Source: Oceanispirochaeta sp. M1 (GTDB lineage: Bacteria; Spirochaetota; Spirochaetia; DSM-2461). Taken from it: a DNA stretch of 64,000 nt. Location: positions 124,001-188,000 of the forward strand of contig NZ_QQPQ01000008.1 in the NCBI RefSeq assembly GCF_003346715.1. The letters are read 5' to 3'. Both the position numbers and the translations under genes were made by a program. The notes below the pieces were generated by a model. That model did not search any database and was not told the DNA's origin. It saw only the letters and a list, made by a program, of their open reading frames with translations. This document shows, piece by piece, positions 53,313-62,062 of this stretch (positions are counted from its first letter, which is position 1; each line of letters opens with the position of its first letter).

Positions 53313-53753
53313 AGGCAAAGATAATATCAGAGCGCCGGGATTTCGTCTAATGCTACCAAGGCAAATTTACAGCCTTGGTGAACTTTTGCTGAAGCTCAAG
53401 TGATCAATAATGGGCGGGGAACAGTGCTGTATATTAAAATTTTGATTCTTTTTCATAGGATACATTTCTATTACAGAAACTGCAGTTCTTAAATAATTGT
53501 TATTCAATATAGATCAATCGAAAATAAAACCCTGCAAATTGACTTCTGACAGTCTCTTGTTGCAGTTTATAAAAATAATCGCCCCTTGAGAAAAAGTTGC
53601 CCTAAGTATGATTCTCCAACTGAACAGTTAATTATAAATTCTGATTCATTGAAAATAATTGCCCTCTATTCAACCAGATATTTCCATATTTAACTGATCT
53701 TAAGTTTTCTAATAAAAGACATTTTATAAATTATACTTCTGGAGTTCATTTTT
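53313..53753. other. Intergenic region between leuS and the ABC transporter genes
   Basis: About 440 bases without a gene, clearly more AT-rich than the flanks. It holds a hairpin (53355-53379) near the leuS 5' end and two copies of AAAATAAT(C/T)GCCC (53572 and 53652). Possible promoter elements for the transporter lie among TTGACT (about 53539), TATAAA and TTGAGA boxes, none with ideal spacing. No tRNA or small RNA fold is evident. Confidence 0.45.
53355..53379. repeat. Short hairpin resembling the one at 47570-47594
   Basis: An 8-bp perfect inverted repeat ACCAAGGC / GCCTTGGT with a 9-base loop lies 43 bases upstream of leuS. It shares stem core CCAAGGC/GCCTTGG, loop length and an A-rich loop with the hairpin after the DAHP synthase gene. 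It could be a dispersed palindrome or a leuS leader element. Confidence 0.45.
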
Positions 53754-54662
53754 GTGAGTGCAACATTAAAGAGAAAAATAAAACGGCAATGGCAGTTTTA
53801 TCTGATTATTCTGCTTCCCGTTTTGTATCTTGTTATTTTTCATTATATACCTTTGACAGGACTGCAGTTGGCTTTTAAAAGATACAGCCTAAGTAAAGGA
53901 ATCTGGGGCAGTGAATGGGTTGGATTTAGATATTTCCGGCAGTTCTTTGCATCTCCATCATGTTTTCGTGTCATCTGGAATACCCTGAGTCTCAGTGCAT
54001 ATTCAATAATTGCCGGTTTCCCCTTTCCGATCATTCTGGCAATCATGATTAATGAACAGAGGAACAGACGACTGAAGGGCTTTTCTCAAATGGTCACTTA
54101 TGCTCCTTATTTTATATCAACGGTGGTTATGGTCGGTATTCTTATTCAGGTTCTGGATCCCCGGCTAGGAATTGTTAATAGAGTCATAATGAAATTAGGT
54201 GGAGATTCCACTGACTTTCTTGGTAGTGCCAATATGTTCAAATCACTTTATGTCTGGTCTGGAGTCTGGCAGTTTACAGGATATTCATCCATCATTTATG
54301 TTGCTGCTCTGTCCGGAGTGAGTCCGGAAATGCATGAAGCCTGTAAAATTGATGGAGGAAACACTCTTCATAAAATCTGGTATATCGACATTCCTTCAAT
54401 ACGCCCGACGATTATTATCCTTCTGCTCATGAGCATGGGGCATATGATGAGTATTGGATTTGAAAAAGTATTTCTGATGCAAAATCCTGTCAATCTCTCT
54501 AAAAGTGAGATTATTGCCACATATGTGTATAAGACCGGTCTGGTCAATGCTAATTTCGGCCTTTCTACAGCCATAGGTTTCTTTAATTCCATCGTGAATC
54601 TTATCTTGATCTACTCATTTAACAAAATTGCACAGAAAGCAGGAGAAACCAGTCTATGGTAG
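53754..54662 (+). CDS. Carbohydrate ABC transporter permease (LplB-like)
   Basis: A 302-residue inner-membrane permease with six hydrophobic segments and the EAA-loop region HEACKIDGGNTLHKIWYIDIP that contacts the ATPase. It resembles LplB/YtrF-type permeases used for complex oligosaccharides. It starts with GTG 53754 after GGAG and overlaps the second permease by 7 bases. It forms an import system with the next two genes. No ATPase is encoded nearby, so a shared MsmK-type ATPase elsewhere is likely. Confidence 0.92.
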   Translation: MSATLKRKIKRQWQFYLIILLPVLYLVIFHYIPLTGLQLAFKRYSLSKGIWGSEWVGFRYFRQFFASPSCFRVIWNTLSLSAYSIIAGFPFPIILAIMINEQRNRRLKGFSQMVTYAPYFISTVVMVGILIQVLDPRLGIVNRVIMKLGGDSTDFLGSANMFKSLYVWSGVWQFTGYSSIIYVAALSGVSPEMHEACKIDGGNTLHKIWYIDIPSIRPTIIILLLMSMGHMMSIGFEKVFLMQNPVNLSKSEIIATYVYKTGLVNANFGLSTAIGFFNSIVNLILIYSFNKIAQKAGETSLW

Positions 54663-55555
54663 GCACTTCAGTTTCAAATAAAATAACCTTAGACAAGCTC
54701 ATACAGGTTGTCTTTTCTGTAATCCTTCTGGCCAGTACAATTGTTGTATTGTGGCCTCTTCTCTATATTCTGAGTGCCTCTTTTTCAAGTCCAGAGGCTG
54801 TTATCTCCGGTAAGGTCTGGCTTTTCCCGGTAGAGCCGACTCTGGCAGGTTATGCGGCGGTATTTAGAAATCGGCATATATTATCAGGGTTCAGTAATTC
54901 TTTTTTTTACATGTTTATCGGTACAGCTGTGAATATCATCTTTACGCTTTTAGCAGCCTATCCCCTGAGCAGAAAAGAATTCACAGCCAGAAGATATTTC
55001 AGTGCTTTATTTGTCTTTACAATGCTCTTTTCCGGAGGACTCATTCCTCTGTACCTTGTAGTAAAGTCCGTTGGTCTTCTTGATACACGTGCAGCACTGA
55101 TTCTACCTACAGCTTTGTCGGTCTGGAACTTGATTATAACCAGGACCTATATGCAGATGTCCATTCCTGATGAAATGTATGAAGCAGCTATGCTGGACGG
55201 CAGTAATGATATTCAGTTTTTCCTTAAGATTGTTATTCCATTATCAGGACCCATAATCGCTGTCATAGCCCTTTACTATGGTGTCTCTCACTGGAATAGA
55301 TACTTTGAAGCTCTCATTTTTCTTAAGACCCGCTCACTTTTTCCTCTTCAATTGGTTCTGAGAAGTATTCTGGTTACAAATAATATCGATCCAATGATGA
55401 TCACAGATGCTGAGGAACTGATCCGGAAGCAGGGGCTGGTTGATCTTCTAAAGTATTCAACAATCGTAGTAGCAAGCGTCCCGGTTCTATGTATATATCC
55501 CTTTGTTCAGAAATATTTTATCAAAGGAATAATGATCGGATCTCTAAAAGGTTGA
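54656..55555 (+). CDS. Carbohydrate ABC transporter permease (LplC/YtcP-like)
   Basis: A 299-residue permease with six membrane segments and an EAA loop YEAAMLDGSNDIQFFLKIVIP. The C-terminal QKYFIKGIMIGSLKG is the usual ending of LplC/YtcP-type proteins. It overlaps the first permease, and the binding protein gene follows 59 bases later. It forms the second half of the sugar channel. Confidence 0.92.
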   Translation: MVGTSVSNKITLDKLIQVVFSVILLASTIVVLWPLLYILSASFSSPEAVISGKVWLFPVEPTLAGYAAVFRNRHILSGFSNSFFYMFIGTAVNIIFTLLAAYPLSRKEFTARRYFSALFVFTMLFSGGLIPLYLVVKSVGLLDTRAALILPTALSVWNLIITRTYMQMSIPDEMYEAAMLDGSNDIQFFLKIVIPLSGPIIAVIALYYGVSHWNRYFEALIFLKTRSLFPLQLVLRSILVTNNIDPMMITDAEELIRKQGLVDLLKYSTIVVASVPVLCIYPFVQKYFIKGIMIGSLKG

Positions 55556-55614
55556 TATCTGTATAATGACTTTAAGTCACTGTACAGATGAAATATATTC
55601 AAAAGGAGTTTTAT

Positions 55615-57270
55615 ATGAAGAGAAAGGTATCAGTATTAATAATGCTGAGTCTGTTGTCAGTGACATTATTTGCCGGAGGGCAACAGGATAGTGGAGAGAA
55701 TTCAGTTCCCTATGAACTGACCCCTAACGGGACTTATCCAGTTGTTACAGAAAAGGTGGAACTGACGGTGTTTACACCGGCTGAAGATGCCGTAATAGAC
55801 TTTGCAACAAATGATTTTACTACATGGCTTGAGGAAAAAACCAATGTTCATATCATTTTTGAAACAGGTCCAGTGGATGCTGTAAAAGAGAAAATTACCT
55901 TATTGCTGGCCAGTGGCGATTATCCAGACATATTTATGAGATCCTATTTAGATATCAATCCGGCCATGGAGGCACGATTTGGTATTGAAGAGGAAATCTT
56001 TATACCACTTAATGATCTGATCAGAGATCATGCTCCTAATTTTAATAAAATCCTTGAAGAAAACCCTAAACTACTTGGTAGCATTACACATCTGGATGGA
56101 AATATTTACAGCCTTCCTAGAGTCAACGACTGCTATCACTGTAGTATGCCGATAAAAATGTGGGTAAATAAAACCTGGATAGATAAAGCTGGTCTGGATA
56201 TGCCTGAAACCACAGAAGATTTCTATGAGATGCTTACAGCTTTCAAAGATATGGATATGAATGGTAATGGTGATACCGCAGATGAGATTCCTCTTGCTGG
56301 AGCTCGAGAAAGAGAAGGATGGTATGAAACCCTTGATTCATTTCTTATGAGTCCCTTTATTCAGGACAATGGTGACAGGATCAGACTGCTGGAGAGTAAT
56401 GGTGAGATTTCCTCCATTGTTAACACTGCTGAGTATAAAGAGGGTCTGAAATATCTGGCAAGACTTTTTGATGAAGACCTGATTTATGCTCCATCTTTTA
56501 CTCAAAAGCATGATCAGCTTCGTCAGCTGGCAAACTACCCTGATATTCTCGTTGGAGCCTTTCAGGCAGGGCATAATCAGATGCTTTTTAATGCAACTGC
56601 GGATCCTGAAAGATACGGTCAATATGTTGCACTGCCTCCCTTGAAAGGACCCGACGGAACAAGACAGACTGCCTATTTTCCCTATAATGCTTATAGGACA
56701 GGTCAGTTTCTAATCACTGATAAATGTGAAGATCCTGAAGTTGCCATGAGATGGATTGATTCATTTTACACTGTTGATGCGGCAATTAGGGAAAGTGAAC
56801 GTGGTGGTGTGGAAGGTGTTCATTTCAGATGGGCTGAACCAGATGAAGTTGGTATAAACGGCAAGCCTGCTATTTACAAATCTCTGGTTAAGCAGTCAAT
56901 AGAACCAAGAAATTTCAACTGGCTTAACGGTACTTTCTATTCCCGAGATTTTAGACTGGGAAAAGTAAAAGATCCTAATGAGTACGGTTATGAGGAGTTT
57001 CTGTACGATACTACAAAAGATTTATATTCTCCCTATATAAATCCTGAAGTAAGAATTGCTCCCCCACTCAAGCTGACTACAGAGGAAGCTGATCAATTGA
57101 GTACTATAAAGGTTGAATTGCAGAATTATATTGAATCATCGAAGACTAAATTCATTATGGGTGAGGATGATATTGAAAAGAACTGGGATAAGTATATCTC
57201 TGATCTTGAGAATATAGGTCTGGGTAGTTATCTGGAAGTAATGCAGACCGCCTATAATAGACAGTTTTAA
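55615..57270 (+). CDS. Extracellular oligosaccharide-binding protein
   Basis: A 551-residue substrate-binding protein of the large LplA-like type. The signal peptide ends LFAGGQQ and has no Cys, so it is probably a free periplasmic protein. The mature domain has TPNGTYPVVTEKVELTVFTP and GDYPDIFM motifs of family 1 sugar-binding proteins. AAGGAG precedes ATG 55615; an earlier frame start at 55588 is weaker. It binds the sugar for the permease pair and is followed by a hairpin. Confidence 0.92.
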   Translation: MKRKVSVLIMLSLLSVTLFAGGQQDSGENSVPYELTPNGTYPVVTEKVELTVFTPAEDAVIDFATNDFTTWLEEKTNVHIIFETGPVDAVKEKITLLLASGDYPDIFMRSYLDINPAMEARFGIEEEIFIPLNDLIRDHAPNFNKILEENPKLLGSITHLDGNIYSLPRVNDCYHCSMPIKMWVNKTWIDKAGLDMPETTEDFYEMLTAFKDMDMNGNGDTADEIPLAGAREREGWYETLDSFLMSPFIQDNGDRIRLLESNGEISSIVNTAEYKEGLKYLARLFDEDLIYAPSFTQKHDQLRQLANYPDILVGAFQAGHNQMLFNATADPERYGQYVALPPLKGPDGTRQTAYFPYNAYRTGQFLITDKCEDPEVAMRWIDSFYTVDAAIRESERGGVEGVHFRWAEPDEVGINGKPAIYKSLVKQSIEPRNFNWLNGTFYSRDFRLGKVKDPNEYGYEEFLYDTTKDLYSPYINPEVRIAPPLKLTTEEADQLSTIKVELQNYIESSKTKFIMGEDDIEKNWDKYISDLENIGLGSYLEVMQTAYNRQF

Positions 57271-57285
57271 TAAAATACATTTTGG

Positions 57286-57307
57286 GGGCAGCACTTAAAT
57301 GCTGCCT
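57286..57307 (+). terminator. Hairpin after the binding protein gene
   Basis: GGCAGCA / TGCTGCC with a 6-base loop, followed by a short T-rich stretch. It probably ends or partly attenuates the transporter operon before the AraC-type sensor gene. Confidence 0.6.
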
Positions 57308-57477
57308 TCTTCAATTACAGTGTGTTTTAATAATTGCTTTTTATATTTTCATTGAGCAGATCAGTCTGTCTATTAAAACTTGCTGGTGATATATCAAAAA
57401 TGAAGATAGAATACCATCATTGTCATGAGTGAAAATAAAGTGTTTTATCTTCATTTATCCAGGAGATCTCTCAGGTA

Positions 57478-59628
57478 ATGAAGAGTCGAAAAAGAATTTT
57501 TCTCTTTTATCCTTTACTGATCTCAATTATTCTCATTGCTGTTCCAGGTATGACCTCAGTTTTCTCAATGATGAAGATTTCCGTAAAACATTCTATATCA
57601 ATGGCTGAGACAGCCAATGAGAGATTACTTGCTCATATTCGTGATCAGATAGACAGTGTTCTTCATGAACAGGAAAAAATATCGAATTCTCTTATCCTAC
57701 ACCCAGGAATTAATAGGCTCTTAAGGTTTGATTCATCCAATGATGGGGATACGGGTTATTATAAAATATACGATGTGCAGAGCAATCTACCCAGGTATGA
57801 ACTTACCAGCGAGTTTATATCTTCAATAGAAATTGTATACAGGAAGAGTGGACTTATCCTCAGTGCTTCGGGCTCATATGTCGACATCTTCAGCTGTTAT
57901 TATCAGAATATTTTCCCAGATGCAGAAAAGGGCGAAGGCCACAGACTTCTCTGGGATTCAATACATCGCAATAAGGTCTTTTCGACATCCACAGGTTTGT
58001 GGTTCGTCAGTTCCTTTCCTCTCGATGTACTTCATCCCCAGGCTTTGATCGTGATTCGGCTGAACGAAGACGCCTTCTCCAGAGTTTTATCACTCTTTGA
58101 TATTGGTAAGTCCGGTATGATAGAAATCATAAGTGAAGGGAGTGTCGTTTTTTCATATCCAGATGAAAAGGTTGGTCTGGAACAGGAAAAAATGGTTGTA
58201 AACAGAGTCCGGTCTCTGTGGGGAGATTGGGAAATACAGTCTCTCGTTCCTTATTCTCATATTATCAAACCTGTATATGAAATCAGGAAATATGAAGTTC
58301 TAATCACTCTACTGAGTATCTTTGTCACAATCATTTTATCAGTCCTTCTTATCAAATGGAATTCTAGACCTCTCCTTACTCTTCTGAGAAAACTTGTTAA
58401 AGAGGAAGAGGGCAGCAAGACGGAAGTCGGAAACGGATATGAAGTTATTAATACACATGTTGATAATATGCTGCAGGAAAGTTTTTCCATGAAGGAACGG
58501 CTCTCACAGCAGGAAGGATTTCTACGACAGAGTTATATCGGTAACATAATTCATGGTGACTTCATGGATTCCGAGGAGTCCATTGTTCTAACAGATATTG
58601 TCGGCCTCACAGAGGACATGTTCCCTGTTGCTGTATTCATTATCAAAGAGACTTCACTAAAGTCCAGGGCAGGGAACATATATAGTTTTCAAAAAAAAAT
58701 AGTAACAGAACTGACCAGAGTTTTTAATACAATAGTGAAGCTTGAAATTATTACCTATCCTCTGGAGGAAGGCGGCTTGTGCTGTCTGATAAGCACTTTG
58801 CATACAGTGAATGTCCTCTCTTTACTTGAAACATCTTTTAACAATTATTTGAAAGAAAGCGAGTCAAAGTCTGTTGCTCTGTTCTGGGGGGGGCTGGGAG
58901 AAAGTGCTGAAGGAATACATATTGCCTTTTCAAATGCAGAAAAGATGCTTCTGCAGGCCTACTCTGATGAATCAGGTTTTATAACAAATGAGAATAAAGT
59001 ACATAAGATTCCTGCTTATTCATTCTCCATAGAGTGTGAAGTTAAGCTTCTTACTTATATCAGAGCCGGTAATACTGAGCGAGCCAGGTTGCTATTAGAT
59101 GATATTGAAATTTCGGTGTTCAAGGATCCCGGTGTCAGTATCTATATTCAACGTCAGTTAATTAGAAACCTCACAGGAACCTTGTTGAGGTTGTCACAGG
59201 ATATTGATGATTTCATTGATGATTCAGAACCTATTCATACAGTATTTCAAAAGCTCAAGGCTCTCCTTATAGATAAATCCTACATCGTCTTAAAGCAGAG
59301 AACTGTCATTGATCAGGAGCTGAAAGATGAAATTAGCGGTTTTTTGATGATAAATTTTTCGGATTCCACTTTAACTATCCATCAGTTGGCAGAATACACA
59401 GATCTGTCTGAAAATATTTTTTACAATACATTCAAGCATCTTTTTGGAAAAACATTTGCTTCCTATCTTGAATCTCTGAGGATCAGTAAGGGAACAGAAC
59501 TGCTTGAACAAGGGTATAAGATTAATGATGTTGCCAGGATGACAGGTTTTACCAACCCTCAGACTTTCAGACGCGTCTTTAAAAAATTGAGTGGAATCCC
59601 CCCCTCTCAGTTTTCCAAATCATTGTAG
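57478..59628 (+). CDS. Membrane-bound AraC-type transcriptional regulator with extracytoplasmic sensor
   Basis: A 716-residue one-component regulator. Membrane segment 1 lies at about 10-30, a periplasmic Cache-like sensor covers about 35-265, and membrane segment 2 is at about 275-295. A HAMP-like or linker region and a central domain follow, and the C-terminal AraC helix-turn-helix pair covers about 615-716 (LTIHQLAEYTDLSENIFYNTFK and INDVARMTGFTNPQTFRRVFK). It resembles YesN-linked regulators that sense extracellular sugar and switch on the neighbouring transporter. Its 3' end overlaps the next AraC gene on the other strand by 22 bases. Confidence 0.9.
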   Translation: MKSRKRIFLFYPLLISIILIAVPGMTSVFSMMKISVKHSISMAETANERLLAHIRDQIDSVLHEQEKISNSLILHPGINRLLRFDSSNDGDTGYYKIYDVQSNLPRYELTSEFISSIEIVYRKSGLILSASGSYVDIFSCYYQNIFPDAEKGEGHRLLWDSIHRNKVFSTSTGLWFVSSFPLDVLHPQALIVIRLNEDAFSRVLSLFDIGKSGMIEIISEGSVVFSYPDEKVGLEQEKMVVNRVRSLWGDWEIQSLVPYSHIIKPVYEIRKYEVLITLLSIFVTIILSVLLIKWNSRPLLTLLRKLVKEEEGSKTEVGNGYEVINTHVDNMLQESFSMKERLSQQEGFLRQSYIGNIIHGDFMDSEESIVLTDIVGLTEDMFPVAVFIIKETSLKSRAGNIYSFQKKIVTELTRVFNTIVKLEIITYPLEEGGLCCLISTLHTVNVLSLLETSFNNYLKESESKSVALFWGGLGESAEGIHIAFSNAEKMLLQAYSDESGFITNENKVHKIPAYSFSIECEVKLLTYIRAGNTERARLLLDDIEISVFKDPGVSIYIQRQLIRNLTGTLLRLSQDIDDFIDDSEPIHTVFQKLKALLIDKSYIVLKQRTVIDQELKDEISGFLMINFSDSTLTIHQLAEYTDLSENIFYNTFKHLFGKTFASYLESLRISKGTELLEQGYKINDVARMTGFTNPQTFRRVFKKLSGIPPSQFSKSL

Positions 59629-60389
59629 ATCATTACTGTATTTTTTCTATACGTTTTAATGGTAGTTCCCATTACTTTTTTGAAGACCCGGCCATAGTGA
59701 TATCTATCGGTAAATCCGAAGATTTCTGCGATCTGCTCTATTGATTTATCATTTTGATTTATAATGAGAAGGCTCTGTTTTATCTTCAGTTTGAGAAAAT
59801 ACTTATGTGGAGTACTTTTTACTGAATTGTTAAACAGTTTTATAAGATAAGATTCAGATGTATTAATCAAACTGCTCAGGTCTACTAGCTTAAGGGTTGA
59901 GTGAATATTATCAAGCATCATCTGAATACATCTTTCGATCATTACGTCTTCTTTGCTTCTTGCTTTTAAATCATTTTCTAATATTAGTTTGAGGATTTGT
60001 GACTTGAATTCATATTTTAAAGTCAGCAGTTCTAACTCTCTATATGAGAACCAATTGATCATCTTTTCAATAAGACAGGAACATTGACTACCTGGAATAA
60101 ATTTCTGACCACTGTATTTTGTATCATTCAGATAATATAAAAGTGGTTTATCTGTAATATCAATTAAGATATATATCTGCTGCAGTATTTCACCCTTTTG
60201 GAGAGGGGATAGAAAATGGGCTTCATTAGAAGGGAAATAAACAAAGTCCCCCTTTTGAATCATTTTTTTCTCATTGTTGAACAGGTATATTCCTTCACCA
60301 CCGGTTATATAATGAAATTCAAAATAATCATGTTGATGAATTGAATTATTGTAAGGTGTTTCACTCATGGTGGCAAAAATAATATTCAT
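59607..60389 (-). CDS. AraC-family transcriptional regulator with cupin sensor domain
   Basis: A 260-residue soluble regulator. An N-terminal cupin (about 15-100) carries the metal/sugar-binding pattern HQHDYFEFHYITGGEG and GDFVYFPSNEAH. The C-terminal AraC domain has two helix-turn-helix units (LVDLSSLINTSESYLIKLF and IEQIAEIFGFTDRYHYGRVFK). It is divergent from the sulfatase gene with a 154-base gap, so it probably regulates the sulfatase and itself. Confidence 0.9.
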   Translation of the reverse strand: MNIIFATMSETPYNNSIHQHDYFEFHYITGGEGIYLFNNEKKMIQKGDFVYFPSNEAHFLSPLQKGEILQQIYILIDITDKPLLYYLNDTKYSGQKFIPGSQCSCLIEKMINWFSYRELELLTLKYEFKSQILKLILENDLKARSKEDVMIERCIQMMLDNIHSTLKLVDLSSLINTSESYLIKLFNNSVKSTPHKYFLKLKIKQSLLIINQNDKSIEQIAEIFGFTDRYHYGRVFKKVMGTTIKTYRKNTVMIYNDLEN

Positions 60390-60543
60390 TCCTGATTATA
60401 TAAAAAAAATGCTCAATTCTCAATTGCAGAATATACCGGAAATAATTCTTGGATCATCTGTTCACTTTTATACATTTTTCGGATTGTTTTATATATTGCT
60501 GTCAAATCATCTACTGGCTATTCTCTAAACATTGGAGGATTAA

Positions 60544-62031
60544 ATGGAAAAGAAACCGAATGTTATTTATTTTCTATGTGATGATTTAGGCTGGGGGGAT
60601 GTTAGTTTACTCAACCCTGAATCAAAGATTGAAACTCCAAATATTGATAAACTCGGATCTTCGGGTTTAGTTTTTACAGATGCTCATTCAGGATCTGCTG
60701 TCTGTACTCCCTCCAGGTATTCCATACTGACCGGACGATACTGCTGGAGGACAAAGGAACTGAAAGAAGATGTCAATGGCGGTTTCAGTCCTGGGCTGAT
60801 AAGGGATGGACGAAAGACCCTGGCGAGTGAGCTTAAAAAACAGGGATATTCAACTGCATGTATCGGAAAATGGCACATTGGAATGGATTGGTCCGTCAGT
60901 GAGGGCAGTCTCCCTATGCAATATTTATCTGATGAAATGGAGGATGATGTACAGTATCGGATCGATTATCTGAAGGATATCAAAAATGGGCCTCTTGATG
61001 CTGGATTTGACTATTACTATGGACTTTCTGCATCTCTGGACATGCCTCCTTATACCTGGCTTGAAAATAATCGAGTTGTTGACATCCCAGATATTATTAT
61101 TTCCGGTGAGTATGGTGAACGATGCTTCAGGACAGGTGTAGGTGTTTCTGATTGGACCCATGAATCTGTCCTACCGACAATAATCAATAAGTCGAAGAAC
61201 TACATTACAGAGTGTTCAAAGACGGATAAACCATTCTTTTTATACTTGCCGATTAATGGGCCTCATACTCCTATTGTTCCCAAAAAGGAATGGATCGGAA
61301 AAAGCGGCTGTGGTCTGTATGGTGATTTTATCATGGAAATTGATGATTACCTGGGACAGATTTCAGACACTGTGAAAAAGGCCGGGATCGAGGATAATAC
61401 ACTCATTATTTTTACAAGTGATAATGGTCCCGAACTTTTTACCCATCAGTATAAAGAGAATTACAGCCATAGCAGTACCTGGAAATTCCGGGGCTATAAG
61501 AGGGATAATTGGGAAGGTGGACACAGAGTTCCTTATATAATCTCATGGCCGTCTGCTGTTAAGGCAGGCAGGCATACTGGTCAATATGTTGAACTGGTCG
61601 ATATCGCTGCGACAATTTGTGATCTTGTAAAAATAAAAATCAGCCCTGATTTCTGTGAGGATAGTTATTCAATGCTCCCTATTCTACTTGAAGATCAAGG
61701 GCAAAGTCTCAGAGATTTCGGTATTCATCACTCAAGTCGGGGATACTGGGCAGTCAGAATGGGAAAATGGAAATTGCTCCTTCATTCAGGCTCCGGTGGA
61801 AATGAAACAGCCTGCTCAGAGGATGGTGATATTGTTCAGTTGTATGATATGGAAAAAGATCCTTTTGAGTCGGAGAATATTTACAAAGAACATCCAGAAC
61901 TTTTGTTGAGTATCAAACAGTTCTGTACTGATCTCATTAAAAATGGGCGAAGCACAGCCGGTATGCCTCAACCCGTGGAGAATGAGGGAGACTGGAGTCA
62001 GTTGGTAGATCTTCTGGATCTATCAATCTGA
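60544..62031 (+). CDS. Cytoplasmic Cys-type sulfatase (S1 family)
   Basis: A 495-residue alkaline-phosphatase-fold sulfatase. Metal ligands Asp13 and Asp14 lie in FLCDDLGWGDV. The formylglycine site is Cys54 in VCTPSRYSILTGR (Cys-x-Pro-x-Arg), Lys-His follows in IGKWHIG, and FTSDNGPE carries the C-terminal Asp-Asn. Cys54 must be oxidised by a maturase (AtsB-type in anaerobes) that is not encoded here. There is no signal peptide, so it should work in the cytoplasm on imported sulfated sugar. GGAGG precedes the start. Confidence 0.93.
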   Translation: MEKKPNVIYFLCDDLGWGDVSLLNPESKIETPNIDKLGSSGLVFTDAHSGSAVCTPSRYSILTGRYCWRTKELKEDVNGGFSPGLIRDGRKTLASELKKQGYSTACIGKWHIGMDWSVSEGSLPMQYLSDEMEDDVQYRIDYLKDIKNGPLDAGFDYYYGLSASLDMPPYTWLENNRVVDIPDIIISGEYGERCFRTGVGVSDWTHESVLPTIINKSKNYITECSKTDKPFFLYLPINGPHTPIVPKKEWIGKSGCGLYGDFIMEIDDYLGQISDTVKKAGIEDNTLIIFTSDNGPELFTHQYKENYSHSSTWKFRGYKRDNWEGGHRVPYIISWPSAVKAGRHTGQYVELVDIAATICDLVKIKISPDFCEDSYSMLPILLEDQGQSLRDFGIHHSSRGYWAVRMGKWKLLLHSGSGGNETACSEDGDIVQLYDMEKDPFESENIYKEHPELLLSIKQFCTDLIKNGRSTAGMPQPVENEGDWSQLVDLLDLSI

Positions 62032-62062
62032 CTCCTTATTGTGAAAACAGGAAGTATAAAAA

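Noticed and set aside
55615-57270. Lipoprotein assignment for the sugar-binding protein
   Set aside because: The cleavage region is LFAGGQQ with no Cys, so it is treated as a soluble periplasmic protein.
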